From positions 62,001 through 126,000 of the forward strand of contig NZ_JACIIX010000008.1 in NCBI RefSeq assembly GCF_014205675.1: a stretch of DNA of 64,000 bases. The letters run 5' to 3'. Below the pieces are notes generated by a model. It had not been told where the DNA came from, did no database searches, and worked only from the letters and a program-made list of their open reading frames with translations. How positions within the stretch are numbered: the first letter of the stretch is position 1; each line of letters starts with the position of its first letter. Both the position numbers and the translations under genes were made by a program. This document shows positions 16,055-25,496 of the stretch, one piece after another. The stretch is from Novispirillum itersonii (lineage in GTDB: Bacteria > Pseudomonadota > Alphaproteobacteria > Rhodospirillales > Rhodospirillaceae).

Positions 16055-17311
16055 TTATCCCAGACCCTTCACCGATTTCTGGTAGGGCACCCGGGCATCA
16101 TGGCCTTCGCCGTCAACGGCAAAGCCGGACACCAGCGCGTATTTCAGTTTGGCCGCTTCCCGCAGATCCTCGTCATCCCGCAGGCCCCAGGCGTAGCGCA
16201 GGCGGGGCAGGCGGCCCCGGCAGACGGTGGCCAGATTGGCAAAGTCCTGCAAGGCGCGGATCCTCTGCTCGGAGGAAACCCCGTGGCGGCTGAGGTCATT
16301 CAGGTCCATGCCGACGGCATCAGCCCGTCCGGCATGGGGAGCGATCCGCTCCAGATGGCTGAGCAGGGAGCGGACAAACACCCCGCCACAGACACTGCGC
16401 AGGTCAGAAATCACCTGCGGCAGGTCGGACAGCGGAAAATTGTCCAGCACCCCGACCAACTCAATCCGCAGTTCCATCTGCCGGTCAGCCGGAACGGCCT
16501 TCTGAAGCTGGGCCACCATCCGCTCGCGGTTTTTGCCAAGCATGGACCGGAAGTGCAGCGGCAGGATGAACACCGGCCGCTCCTTCCATGGCTGGGTTGC
16601 TTTCAGCTGGGCTGACAGGCTTTCGAGACCGTGCATGTCCACCGCCACGGTCAGCGGATCATCATAGCCACCGTTCAGCACCCACTGGCCGCTGCGGCGT
16701 CCGGTTTCCGTCTCGCGGCGGGCGATGGACTGCATGCCCTGCACCATGCCGCTGTCCAGCGTCAGCACCGGGGCATAGACGGTGGACAGCTGATGGTGCA
16801 GCTTGGCGAGGATCTCGTTGCTCTGACTCTGGGCCTGCGCGGCGGCGCTGGGGCGCTCGAACATATGGGCGACAGCGTTGTCGACCAGTTCGGACAGGGA
16901 GATTCCCTTTACCTGCACCCCGTTACCCTTCAGGGTCACCGGCTGGCCGGACAGCAGGCGGTCACGCATATCGGTGGCAATGGTGGTGGCCCGTTGATCG
17001 GCTTCGCCGGAGCGGTTCTGGGCCAGAAAGGTGACAAAGGAAACATCGCCCTGGCGGCTGTAGGCATCACGGCTGCCCAGCCAGCCCTGTAGGATCCGTT
17101 CCGCTGCCAGCACCGTTCCTTCCGCAACAGCCTGCCAATGGCTGCCGAAGGCTTCGCGGAACTCCTTCAGGCTGAAGACATACAGCCGGGGCAGGCCAAC
17201 GGTGGCGGCGCAATATTCCCGCACCACATTGGCCAGCCCCATCTGCGGAAAATCATCGCCCTGATCCGTGCTCTCTTGCAGGGAGCGCAGCGTCACAATC
17301 GGTTCAGTCAT
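16055..17311 (-). CDS. Uncharacterised protein with degenerate GGDEF-like and EAL-like regions
   Basis: 418 residues with no signal peptide or membrane segment. Residues about 40-125 follow the order of a GGDEF domain (LYVFSLKEFREAFGSHWQAV, then RQGDVSFVTFL where RxGGDEFxxLL is expected), but the active-site signature is lost. The second half (about 210-400) resembles a degenerate EAL-type barrel: ILPLHFRSM, LRIELVGVLDNFPLSDLPQVISDLR and ADAVGMDLNDLS, lacking catalytic acidic residues. It may act as a non-catalytic c-di-GMP or protein-binding module. Conserved-hypothetical status is the safe call; domain identities are inferred from pattern only. Confidence 0.6.
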   Translation of the reverse strand: MTEPIVTLRSLQESTDQGDDFPQMGLANVVREYCAATVGLPRLYVFSLKEFREAFGSHWQAVAEGTVLAAERILQGWLGSRDAYSRQGDVSFVTFLAQNRSGEADQRATTIATDMRDRLLSGQPVTLKGNGVQVKGISLSELVDNAVAHMFERPSAAAQAQSQSNEILAKLHHQLSTVYAPVLTLDSGMVQGMQSIARRETETGRRSGQWVLNGGYDDPLTVAVDMHGLESLSAQLKATQPWKERPVFILPLHFRSMLGKNRERMVAQLQKAVPADRQMELRIELVGVLDNFPLSDLPQVISDLRSVCGGVFVRSLLSHLERIAPHAGRADAVGMDLNDLSRHGVSSEQRIRALQDFANLATVCRGRLPRLRYAWGLRDDEDLREAAKLKYALVSGFAVDGEGHDARVPYQKSVKGLG

Positions 17312-17490
17312 GGCAGAATTCCCCCAACCCTATGGAATCCTTTTGGACAGACAGCAGTCTTATGATGAAGGCTCCCGTTATCCGGGAATCTTTTGCTGCC
17401 CTGTTCCTTCAGGGTATACCCCATTGTGCTTGAAAGAAAAGCCTGTGATGCAAATCACCGTGCGTATCAGATATCCCTGTTTTTCAGGGC

Positions 17491-18279
17491 TTAGGGGGTA
17501 TACTGGCCGACCAGCAGGAATTCGACATTCCCTTCCGGCCCCTTGATCGGGCTTTCGGTGATGCCGTCCACCCGCCAGCCGGGGCGGTTGCCCAGCCAGT
17601 CGCGCATGGTGTCGCAGACCTCGGCATGCAGGGCGGGGTCGCGCACCACACCACCCTTGCCCAGCCGGTCCTTGCCGACCTCGAACTGGGGCTTGATCAG
17701 CGCCACCAGCCAGCCGCCGGGTTTCAGGAAGGTCAGCGGCGTTTCCAGCACGGTGCGCAGGCCGATGAAACTGGCGTCGCAGACCACAATGTCCACCGCC
17801 TCGGGGATCTGCTCCGCCGTCAGATGGCGGGCATTGGTGCGTTCCAGCACCACCACGCGCGGATCGGTCCGCAGCTTGTGGGCCAGCTGCCCATAGCCGA
17901 CATCCACCGAATAGACCTTTGCCGCCCCATGGGTCAGCAGCACATCGGTGAAGCCGCCGGTCGAGGACCCCACATCCATCCCCACCCAGCCGGTGGGGGT
18001 GATGCCGAAGGTGGTCAGCCCCTTCTCCAGCTTCAGGCCGCCGCGCGAGACCCACGGATGGTCCTGCCCCTTCAGCTCCACCGTGCGGTCGGTGGGGATT
18101 TTGGTGCCGGGTTTATCCATCTTCTGGCCGTTGACGAGGACCAGACCGGCCATGATCAGGGCCTGCGCCCGGGTGCGGCTTTCAGCCAGACCGCGATCGA
18201 CCAGAATCTGGTCCAGCCGGTCTTTCCCGATCTTTTCAGCCCCGCCCTTTGCCGGTGGGGTGCGGTCACTCTCACTCAC
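17491..18279 (-). CDS. tlyA: TlyA family 16S/23S rRNA (cytidine-2'-O)-methyltransferase
   Basis: 262 residues, usual for TlyA. The N-terminal S4 RNA-binding domain is clear (RLDQILVDRGLAESRTRAQA ... VLVNG), followed by an FtsJ-like Rossmann methyltransferase. The latter has the SAM motif MDVGSSTGGFTD (about 101), the DASFIGL motif (about 168) and LIKPQFEVGKD (about 195). TlyA 2'-O-methylates rRNA cytidines, and many bacterial homologues are also annotated hemolysin-like. The start overlaps the stop of marC by four bases, so the two are translationally coupled. The position downstream of dxs is the usual one. Confidence 0.93.
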   Translation of the reverse strand: MSESDRTPPAKGGAEKIGKDRLDQILVDRGLAESRTRAQALIMAGLVLVNGQKMDKPGTKIPTDRTVELKGQDHPWVSRGGLKLEKGLTTFGITPTGWVGMDVGSSTGGFTDVLLTHGAAKVYSVDVGYGQLAHKLRTDPRVVVLERTNARHLTAEQIPEAVDIVVCDASFIGLRTVLETPLTFLKPGGWLVALIKPQFEVGKDRLGKGGVVRDPALHAEVCDTMRDWLGNRPGWRVDGITESPIKGPEGNVEFLLVGQYTP

Positions 18280-18884
18280 GGTACGCTGTCCTTCAGGGTT
18301 GCCATGTATTGGGCCATGCCGTTCATCAGCATCTGCACCGCCACCACCACCAGAATCATCCCCATCAGGCGTTCCATCAGGTTCAGGCCCTTATCCTTCA
18401 GCCAGCGGCGGCCGAAGTCAGCGGCAAAAATGATCGCCCCGCCGATCAGCCACGCCACCAGAACGGCGGTCAGCCAGTCGGTCATCCGGCCGGGTTCCTG
18501 GGTCGCCAGCAGCATGACAAAAGCCATGCTGGACGGGCCCGCCACCAGCGGAATCGCCAGCGGCACCAGCCACGGGTCAGCCTCTCCGCTGTTTCCGGCA
18601 ATGCCGCCATGGCGGCCGGGGAAGATCATCCGCAGCGCCACCAGAAACAGCACCACGCCCCCGGCGACCGACAGGGCCGGGGTGGAAATGCCCAGCGAGG
18701 TCAGGATCACCTTCCCGAAGAACAGGAAAATCATCAGGATCACCAGCGCGAACGACAGTTCCCGCAGGATGGCGAGGCGGCGTTTGCGGTTTTCCAGCTT
18801 ACCGAGCACGGACAGGAAAATCGGGGCGTTGCCGAGGGGATCCATCAGCAGAAACAGGGTGATCACCGCAGATGTGACGGTCAT
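18276..18884 (-). CDS. MarC family integral membrane protein
   Basis: 202 residues, six predicted membrane helices. The N-terminal segment has the MarC signature LFLLMDPLGNAPIFLSVL, and VAGPSSMAFVMLLAT lies in the fourth helix region. MarC/UPF0056 proteins were once linked to antibiotic resistance, but their transport role remains unknown. The gene sits between dxs and tlyA and overlaps tlyA by four bases. A GC-rich hairpin with a T-run separates it from dxs. Confidence 0.9.
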   Translation of the reverse strand: MTVTSAVITLFLLMDPLGNAPIFLSVLGKLENRKRRLAILRELSFALVILMIFLFFGKVILTSLGISTPALSVAGGVVLFLVALRMIFPGRHGGIAGNSGEADPWLVPLAIPLVAGPSSMAFVMLLATQEPGRMTDWLTAVLVAWLIGGAIIFAADFGRRWLKDKGLNLMERLMGMILVVVAVQMLMNGMAQYMATLKDSVP

Positions 18885-18913
18885 GTCAGTGCTCCTGCCG
18901 GGTCATGGGAAAA

Positions 18914-18946
18914 CCGCCCCGGAGCCGGAAAAGGGCACCGGGGCGG
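18914..18946 (-). terminator. Terminator after dxs
   Basis: Read on the minus strand, CCGCCCCGG and CCGGGGCGG form a 9-bp stem with a 15-nt loop followed by TTTTCCC. It lies 24 bp after the dxs stop and ahead of marC. Confidence 0.65.
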
Positions 18947-18969
18947 AGTGGGGGAGAAGACTGCGCCGG

Positions 18970-20922
18970 TCAGGCCGGAGTGGCAGACCCGGTTGAGGCG
19001 GATCCGGTTTCCGGCTGGGCATGGCCGAGAATATCCAGCACCCGGGCGGCAATCTGCCGGGCGGTCAGGCCCGCCAGTTCCAGCTGCTTGGCCGGGCTCT
19101 CATGCTCAATAAAGCTGTCGGGCAGGCCGAGGGTGCGCACTTTCAGGCCGCCGTCCAGCGCCCCGGTGTCGGACAGATGGGTCAGCACCATCGCCCCGAA
19201 CCCGCCCCGGGCACTGTCTTCCACGGTGATCAGCACGTCATGGCGGCTGGCCAGATCGGCCAGCAGGGCGGCATCCAGCGGCTTGGCAAAACGGGCGTCG
19301 GCGACGGTGACCGACAGGCCATGCGCCTGAAGATCATCGGCGGCAAGGGTACACTGGTGCAGGATCGGCCCCAGCGCCAGCAGGGCGACGCCGCGCCCGT
19401 TGCGGACGATGCGGCCCTTGCCCAGTTCCAGCACCTCGCCGGTTTCCGGCAGCGGCACCCCGGTGCCTTCCCCGCGCGGATAGCGGAAGGCGATCGGCCC
19501 GCTGTCATGGGCGGCGGCGGTGGCGACGGCGTGGACCAGTTCGGCCTCATCCGAGGGGGCCATCACCACCATGTTGGGCAGGCAGCACAGGTAGCACAGA
19601 TCGAACGAGCCGTGGTGGGTGGCCCCGTCGGCCCCGACCATTCCGGCGCGGTCGATGGCGAAGCGAACCGGCAGGTTCTGGATCGCCACGTCATGCACCA
19701 CCTGATCGAACCCGCGTTGCAGGAAGGTGGAATACAGGGCGGTGAACGGCTTGTAGCCTTCACAGGCCAGACCGGCGGCAAAGGTTACGGCGTGCTGTTC
19801 AGCGATGCCGACATCAAAGGTGCGGGCCGGAAATTCGCGGGCAAATACATCCAGCCCGGTACCGGCCGGCATGGCGGCGGTGATGGCGACAATCCGGTCA
19901 TCGGTGCGGGCGGCGGCGGTCAGGGCCTTGGCGAACACCCCGGTGTAGCTCGGCGCATTGGGCTTGCCCTTTTCCTGCGCCCCGGTGACGACGTTGAAGC
20001 GGGCGACGCCGTGGTACTTGTCGGCGGCGGCTTCGGCGGGCGGATAGCCCTTGCCCTTCTGGGTCACCACGTGGATCAGCACCGGGCCTTCGCCGTGGTC
20101 CCGCACGTTTTTCAGCACCGGCACCAGATGGTCCATCTGGTGGCCGTCGATCGGGCCGACGTAATAGAAGCCGAGTTCCTCGAACAGGGTGCCGCCGGTG
20201 ACCATGCCCCGGGCGTATTCCTCCGCCCGCTGGGCCGCCCGCTTGACCGGGCCGGGAAAGCGGGACGACAGATCCTTCAGAAGATGGCGCAGCGAGACAT
20301 AGGATTTGGAGGAAATCAGCTTCGACAGATAGGCGCTCATCGCCCCGACCGGCGGGGCGATTGACATGTCGTTGTCATTGAGGATGACGATCAGGCGGCT
20401 GTCCATCGCCCCGGCGTTGTTCATCGCCTCATAGGCCATCCCGGCGCTCATGGCACCGTCCCCGATTACGGCGATGACGTGGTTTTTCCCCCCGGCGAGG
20501 TCGCGGGCCACCGCCATGCCGAGACCGGCGGAGATCGAGGTGGAGCTGTGCCCGGCCCCGAACGGGTCGTATTCGCTTTCAAAGCGGTTGGTGAAGCCGG
20601 ACAGTCCACCGCCCTGCCGCAGGGTGCGGATGCGGTCCCGTCGCCCGGTCAGGATCTTGTGGGGGTAGCACTGATGCCCGACATCCCAGATCAGGCGGTC
20701 CGCCGGGGTATCGAACACGTGGTGCAGTGCCACGGTCAGTTCCACCACGCCCAGCCCGGCCCCCAGATGGCCGCCGGTGGTGGAGACCGCGTCAATCATC
20801 TCCTCCCGCACTTCCTGCGCCAGTTGCACCAGCTCCTCAGGCTTCAGGGCCTTGAGGTCAGCGGGGGAGCCGATGGCGTCAAGCAGGGGGGTGACCGGGC
20901 GCGGAGTGGCGGGAGTGGACAC
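18970..20922 (-). CDS. dxs: 1-deoxy-D-xylulose-5-phosphate synthase
   Basis: 650 residues, typical length. Dxs condenses pyruvate and glyceraldehyde 3-phosphate, using thiamine diphosphate, in the first step of the MEP isoprenoid pathway. Visible landmarks are [15 protein letters not shown] (about 81), the ThDP/Mg motif [18 protein letters not shown] (about 153), [10 protein letters not shown]-type [16 protein letters not shown] (about 373) and [18 protein letters not shown] (about 435). It is cytosolic. It lies 138 bp downstream of ispA on the same strand in the common xseB-ispA-dxs order, so it feeds precursors to the neighbouring prenyltransferase. Confidence 0.97.
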   Translation of the reverse strand: MSTPATPRPVTPLLDAIGSPADLKALKPEELVQLAQEVREEMIDAVSTTGGHLGAGLGVVELTVALHHVFDTPADRLIWDVGHQCYPHKILTGRRDRIRTLRQGGGLSGFTNRFESEYDPFGAGHSSTSISAGLGMAVARDLAGGKNHVIAVIGDGAMSAGMAYEAMNNAGAMDSRLIVILNDNDMSIAPPVGAMSAYLSKLISSKSYVSLRHLLKDLSSRFPGPVKRAAQRAEEYARGMVTGGTLFEELGFYYVGPIDGHQMDHLVPVLKNVRDHGEGPVLIHVVTQKGKGYPPAEAAADKYHGVARFNVVTGAQEKGKPNAPSYTGVFAKALTAAARTDDRIVAITAAMPAGTGLDVFAREFPARTFDVGIAEQHAVTFAAGLACEGYKPFTALYSTFLQRGFDQVVHDVAIQNLPVRFAIDRAGMVGADGATHHGSFDLCYLCCLPNMVVMAPSDEAELVHAVATAAAHDSGPIAFRYPRGEGTGVPLPETGEVLELGKGRIVRNGRGVALLALGPILHQCTLAADDLQAHGLSVTVADARFAKPLDAALLADLASRHDVLITVEDSARGGFGAMVLTHLSDTGALDGGLKVRTLGLPDSFIEHESPAKQLELAGLTARQIAARVLDILGHAQPETGSASTGSATPA

Positions 20923-21060
20923 GGGCAGACTCTATGGCTTCAGAAAAAGATCACCGGTCTGGCGGGCAGGGCCCGGCCGGTCCGGAGGGGGGAATGAATC
21001 CGACAATAGCAGATCCCGGCAGCCGGAACGAAGTCCAACCGCCGGAAAGACATATTTCGA

Positions 21061-21975
21061 TCAGGATTTCCGGTCCAGAACATACTGCACCACATCGCGC
21101 AGCAGGTCGGCCTCACCGTCAAACACCTTCAGGTGGGAAATCGCCTGATCCCCCAGAATGCGGGCGTGATCCCGGGCCCGGTCCAGCCCCAGCAGGGTGA
21201 CAAACGTCACCTTGCCGGAGGCGGCATCCTTGCCCTGCGATTTGCCCATGGTGGCGGGGTCGCCTTCCACATCCAGCAGGTCATCAACGATCTGGAAAGC
21301 CAGCCCGAGATCATGGGCATAGGCCTGCAACGCCTGCCGCAGCTGCGGCGGAGCCTTGCCGAGGATCGCCCCGGCCATGCAGGAAAAGCCGATGATCCGC
21401 CCGGTCTTCATCTGGTGCATGCGGGTGATGGCGGCGACATCCAGCGCATCGCGGGTGTCGCCATGCCGTTCGGTCAGCAGGTCAAACATCTGTCCGCCGA
21501 CCATGCCGTGCGGTCCGGCGGCGCGGGCCAGTTCGCTGACCAGCTGGCAGCGGACGGAGGGGTCGGCGTGGGTGGTCTCGGCGGCCAGCACCTCGAACGC
21601 CCGGGTCAGCAGGGCATCCCCGGCCAGAATGGCGGTGGCTTCGTCATACTGGCGGTGGCAGGTCGGGCGGCCCCGGCGCAGGTCATCGTTATCCATGGCC
21701 GGAAGGTCGTCATGGATCAGCGAATAGCAGTGCAGCATTTCCACCGCCGCCGCCGTCCGCAGGGCGGAGCGTTCCGCCACCCGGAAGATTTCGGCGGTGG
21801 TCAGCACCAGAAACGGGCGCAGGCGCTTGCCGCCGCCCAAGACGGAATAGCGCATCGCCTCGAACACCCGGCCTTCCGGGTCGGTGATCTCGGGGATCAG
21901 CAGGTCGAGGGTGCTTTCAACGGCGTCGGCGCGGTCGCGCAGCGCCGCCTTCAGGGCGTCACTCATGCCGGGCAT
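21061..21975 (-). CDS. ispA: Farnesyl/geranylgeranyl diphosphate synthase (polyprenyl synthetase)
   Basis: 304 residues. The two aspartate-rich motifs that bind Mg-diphosphate are present: IHDDLPAMDNDDLRRGRP (first, DDxxxxD form, about 92) and FQIVDDLLDVEGD (second, about 231). GGGKRLRP near residue 47 binds the homoallylic substrate. The insertion in the first motif is the bacterial FPP synthase type. It acts in the cytosol, extending DMAPP with IPP. It is separated from xseB by 13 bp and lies upstream of dxs, a conserved isoprenoid cluster. Confidence 0.95.
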   Translation of the reverse strand: MPGMSDALKAALRDRADAVESTLDLLIPEITDPEGRVFEAMRYSVLGGGKRLRPFLVLTTAEIFRVAERSALRTAAAVEMLHCYSLIHDDLPAMDNDDLRRGRPTCHRQYDEATAILAGDALLTRAFEVLAAETTHADPSVRCQLVSELARAAGPHGMVGGQMFDLLTERHGDTRDALDVAAITRMHQMKTGRIIGFSCMAGAILGKAPPQLRQALQAYAHDLGLAFQIVDDLLDVEGDPATMGKSQGKDAASGKVTFVTLLGLDRARDHARILGDQAISHLKVFDGEADLLRDVVQYVLDRKS

Positions 21976-21989
21976 GGCGGGGTTCCCTC

Positions 21990-22247
21990 TCAGACCGGAT
22001 CAAACGGGGTGGTACCGGCGGCGGTGCCGTCGGCGGAGATCATGATCTTTTCCACCTTGGTCCGGGCTTCGGCCAGACGGCGTTCGCAGTGGCGCTTCAG
22101 GTGCGACCCGCGTTCATAGGCGGTGACGGCCTCGTCAAGGCGGACCTGACCGCGTTCCAGCTGCTGCACGATCTGTTCCAGTTCGCGCAGGGCGTCCTCG
22201 AAGCTCAGGGCTGCGATGTCGGCGGGCAGGGCGGCGGTATCGGTCAT
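21990..22247 (-). CDS. xseB: Exodeoxyribonuclease VII small subunit
   Basis: 85 residues from ATG 22247, preceded by GGAAG; an upstream in-frame ATG at 22343 would add 32 residues of no family match. The core ALSFEDALRELEQIVQQLERG followed by LDEAVTAYERG matches the XseB helical hairpin that binds XseA. The complex degrades single-stranded DNA and takes part in repair. It is the first gene of the xseB-ispA-dxs operon. Confidence 0.95.
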   Translation of the reverse strand: MTDTAALPADIAALSFEDALRELEQIVQQLERGQVRLDEAVTAYERGSHLKRHCERRLAEARTKVEKIMISADGTAAGTTPFDPV

Positions 22248-22340
22248 GCTGTCGGGCTTCCCCAGAAAGGACGGGTCCGGGTTACGGACGGGCGGAAAGG
22301 CGGCCAGAATATAGTCCGCCGGTCCCTGCTGGCAAGCCGA

Positions 22341-22378
22341 CACCGCAGGCGGGGGATAAACAGCCCCTGCCTGCGGTG
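22341..22378 (-). terminator. Hairpin after the RND pump gene
   Basis: CACCGCAGGC-GGGGG and CCCCT-GCCTGCGGTG form a 15-bp stem with one G-T wobble and an 8-nt loop, 11 bp after the RND stop. There is no clear T-run, but the position suggests transcript-end formation. Confidence 0.6.
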
Positions 22379-22389
22379 GTCCGGCGGTG

Positions 22390-25300
22390 TTATTCCGCCG
22401 CCTGCGGGGCGTCGGATGACCGGTTCAGCCCCTGTAGCCACTGGCTCAGCCGTTCAAAGTACAGGTACAGCACCGGGGTGATGAACAGGGTCAGGGTCTG
22501 CGACACCACCAGCCCGCCGACCACCGCCAGCCCCAGCGGGCGGCGCAGTTCTGCCGCCGCCCCGAAGGCGATGGCAATCGGCAGGGTGCCCATCAGGGCG
22601 GTCATAGTGGTCATCATGATCGGGCGGAAGCGCAGCAGACAGGCCTGCTCAATCGCCTCACGCGGGGACAGGTTCTGTTCCCGCCGGGCGGCCACCGCAA
22701 AATCGATCATCATGATGGCGTTTTTCTTGACGATCCCGATCAGCATCAGCAGGCCGATGATGGCGATGACGCTCAGTTCTTCCTTGAACAGGATCAGCGT
22801 TGCCAGCGCCCCCAGACTGGCTGACGGCAACCCGGAGAGAATGGTGATCGGGTGGATGAAGCTTTCATACAGGATCCCCAGCACCACATAGATCACCAGA
22901 ACGGCGGCGGCCAGCAGCACCCCCTGATTGGACAGGGTCTGCTGGAACACCTGCGCCGTTCCGGCAAAGTTGGTGGTGATGGTCACCGGCATCGCCAGCG
23001 CCCGTTCGGCTTCGTGGATCAGGTCCACCGCGTCGCCCAGCGACACGCCGGGGGCAAGGTTGAACGACAGCGTCACCGCCGGCATCTGCCCCTGATGGTT
23101 GACCGACAGCGGCCCGACGGTCCGGCGGACGGCGGCGAAGGAATCCAGCGACACCAGCGCCCCGGTGGAGGACCGCACGTAGACCAGCGACAGAGCCGAC
23201 TCATCCTGCTGATAGCGGGGATCCAGCTCAATCAGCACCGCATAGTCGTTGGACGGGGTATAGATGGTGGCGGCTTCCCGCTGCCCGAAGGCGCTGTAGA
23301 GGGTGGAACGCACCTGATCGACGTTGACGCCGAGGCTGGCCGCCTTTTCACGGTTGATGTCGATGTAGACCTGCGGGTTGTTGCGTTCCAGATCCGATGC
23401 GACGTCCTGAAGCTGCGGGATCCGCCGCATGGCGTCCTGCAATTTATCCGACCAGTCGTAGAGGTCGTTCAGATCCAGCCCCTGAAGGGTGTACTGATAG
23501 GTGTTCTTCGAGGAACGGGCACCGATGCGCAGGTTCTGCACCGGGTTGAGGTAGACGGCGATCCCGGGGATTTTGCCGACCTCCTTCCGCAGGTCCTGAA
23601 TCACGCTTTCGACCCCGGCGCGTTCGCTGCGGGGCTTCAGGGTGACGAACATACGGCCGGAACTGATGACCGAACTGGCCCCGCCGCCGATGGCCGAGGT
23701 CGCGCCCGCCACCGCCGGATGGGCCTGAATGGTGGCGGCCACCAGTTTCTGCTTTTCCACCATGGCGTTGAAGGAAATATCCGGCGCGGCCTCCACCGAG
23801 ACGGAAAGCTGGCCGATATCCTCGGTCGGAAAGAAGCCTTTCGGCACCTCGCGGAACAGCAGCACCGTGCCGACAACGGTGGCGATCATCACCAGCCCCA
23901 TCACCGCCATATGGTCCAGCGACCACAGCAGGCCGCGTTTATAGCCGCGCAGCAGGGCATCAAATCCGGCCTCCAGCGCCCGGCCCAGCGGGCCTTCCTG
24001 CTCGCCATGTTTTTCCCGGGTCAGAAACCGCGAGCACAGCATCGGCGTCAGGGTCAGCGACACCACCGCCGATACCATGATGGCGATGGTCACCACCACG
24101 GCGAATTCGTGGAACACTTTGCCGACCACCCCGCCCATCAGCAGGATCGGGATGAATACGGCGACGAGGGACAGGGTGATGGACAGGATGGTGAAGCCGA
24201 TTTCCCGCGCCCCCTTGATGGCGGCATCGAACGGTTTCAGCCCTTCCTCAATATAACGGACGATGTTTTCCAGCATGACGATGGCATCGTCGACCACCAG
24301 ACCGACTGACAGCGTCAGCGCCAGCAGCGAGATGTTATCGACCGAGAAGCCGAGCAGATACATCGCCCCGGCGGTCGCCACCAGCGAGATCGGCACCGCC
24401 AGCGTCGGGATCAGGGTGGCCGCCGCCCGCCGCAGAAACAGGAAGATCACCATCACCACCAGCACGATGGTCAGGATCAGGGTGAATTCCACGTCCTCCA
24501 CCGCTTCACGGATGGAGGTGGAGCGGTCGTTCATCAGATCAATCGATACCGACGGCGGCAACTGGGCGCGGAAGGCGGGCAACTGCTGGCGGACCAGATC
24601 CACCACTTCCACCGTATTGGCTTCCGGCTGGCGCTGCACCGCCAGCACAATGGCGCGGGTGCCGTTGTACCAGCTGGCGGTGCGGGCGTTCTCGACACTG
24701 TCGAGGACCGAGGCGACATCGCCCAGCCGCACCGGGGCGTTGCCGCGCCAGGCGATGATCAGGTTGCGGAAGGCATCAGCATCGGGCAGCTGCGGGTTGG
24801 AGGTCAGGATCATCTGCTGCCGGGCACCGCTGAGGCTGCCGACCGGGGTGTTGGAATTGGCCGAGGCCAGCGCTTTCTGCACATCATCCAGCCCGATGCC
24901 GCGCAGGGCCAGCGCATTGGGTTCCACCTGTACCCGCACCGCATATTTCTGCGATCCGTAGACCAGCACCTGCGCCACCCCGGACAGAGTGGCAATGCGT
25001 GGCTGCACCACGGTTTCGGCAAAGTCGTTCAGCTGCGACAGCGGCATGGTCTCGGAGCTGAGGGCCAGCAGCACGATGGCGGCATCCGCCGGATTGACCT
25101 TGCGGTAGCTGGGGGGCGTCGTCATTTCCGACGGCAGGCGGCGCAGGGTGCGGTTGATCGCCGCCTGCACATCGGCTGCCGCACTGTCGATGTTGCGGTC
25201 CAGCACAAACTGGATGGAGATGGAACTGGAGCCGAGGTTGGAGGAGGAGGTGATGCTTTCCACCCCGGCGATGGTGGAGAATTCCCGCTCCAGCACCGTC

Positions 25301-25491
25301 GCCACAGAGGCGGCCATGGTTTCCGGGCTGGCACCCGGCAGGCTGGCGGAAACGTTGATCACCGGAAAGTCGACGCTGGGCAGGGCGGCGACCGGCAGTT
25401 TCTTGTAGGCAAACAGCCCCAGCACCACCACCGCCGCCGACAGCAGCAGGGTCATCACCGGGCGGCGGATACAGAGTTCGGAAACATTCAT
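22390..25491 (-). CDS. RND multidrug efflux permease (AcrB/MdtB/MuxB type)
   Basis: 1033 residues, normal for an HAE-1 RND pump. The N-terminal helix begins MNVSELCIRRPVMT, followed by two large periplasmic loops and twelve membrane helices. The proton-relay region shows LALTLSVGLVVDDAIVMLEN (about 397-416), with the paired aspartates of the fourth helix. It exports hydrophobic compounds using the proton gradient, working as a trimer with a periplasmic adaptor and an outer membrane channel. The adaptor gene is five bases upstream; no TolC-like gene is seen. Sequence style is closest to MdtB/MuxB, so drug or detergent export is likely, but the substrate is unassigned. Confidence 0.93.
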   Translation of the reverse strand: MNVSELCIRRPVMTLLLSAAVVVLGLFAYKKLPVAALPSVDFPVINVSASLPGASPETMAASVATVLEREFSTIAGVESITSSSNLGSSSISIQFVLDRNIDSAAADVQAAINRTLRRLPSEMTTPPSYRKVNPADAAIVLLALSSETMPLSQLNDFAETVVQPRIATLSGVAQVLVYGSQKYAVRVQVEPNALALRGIGLDDVQKALASANSNTPVGSLSGARQQMILTSNPQLPDADAFRNLIIAWRGNAPVRLGDVASVLDSVENARTASWYNGTRAIVLAVQRQPEANTVEVVDLVRQQLPAFRAQLPPSVSIDLMNDRSTSIREAVEDVEFTLILTIVLVVMVIFLFLRRAAATLIPTLAVPISLVATAGAMYLLGFSVDNISLLALTLSVGLVVDDAIVMLENIVRYIEEGLKPFDAAIKGAREIGFTILSITLSLVAVFIPILLMGGVVGKVFHEFAVVVTIAIMVSAVVSLTLTPMLCSRFLTREKHGEQEGPLGRALEAGFDALLRGYKRGLLWSLDHMAVMGLVMIATVVGTVLLFREVPKGFFPTEDIGQLSVSVEAAPDISFNAMVEKQKLVAATIQAHPAVAGATSAIGGGASSVISSGRMFVTLKPRSERAGVESVIQDLRKEVGKIPGIAVYLNPVQNLRIGARSSKNTYQYTLQGLDLNDLYDWSDKLQDAMRRIPQLQDVASDLERNNPQVYIDINREKAASLGVNVDQVRSTLYSAFGQREAATIYTPSNDYAVLIELDPRYQQDESALSLVYVRSSTGALVSLDSFAAVRRTVGPLSVNHQGQMPAVTLSFNLAPGVSLGDAVDLIHEAERALAMPVTITTNFAGTAQVFQQTLSNQGVLLAAAVLVIYVVLGILYESFIHPITILSGLPSASLGALATLILFKEELSVIAIIGLLMLIGIVKKNAIMMIDFAVAARREQNLSPREAIEQACLLRFRPIMMTTMTALMGTLPIAIAFGAAAELRRPLGLAVVGGLVVSQTLTLFITPVLYLYFERLSQWLQGLNRSSDAPQAAE

Positions 25492-25496
25492 GGCGG

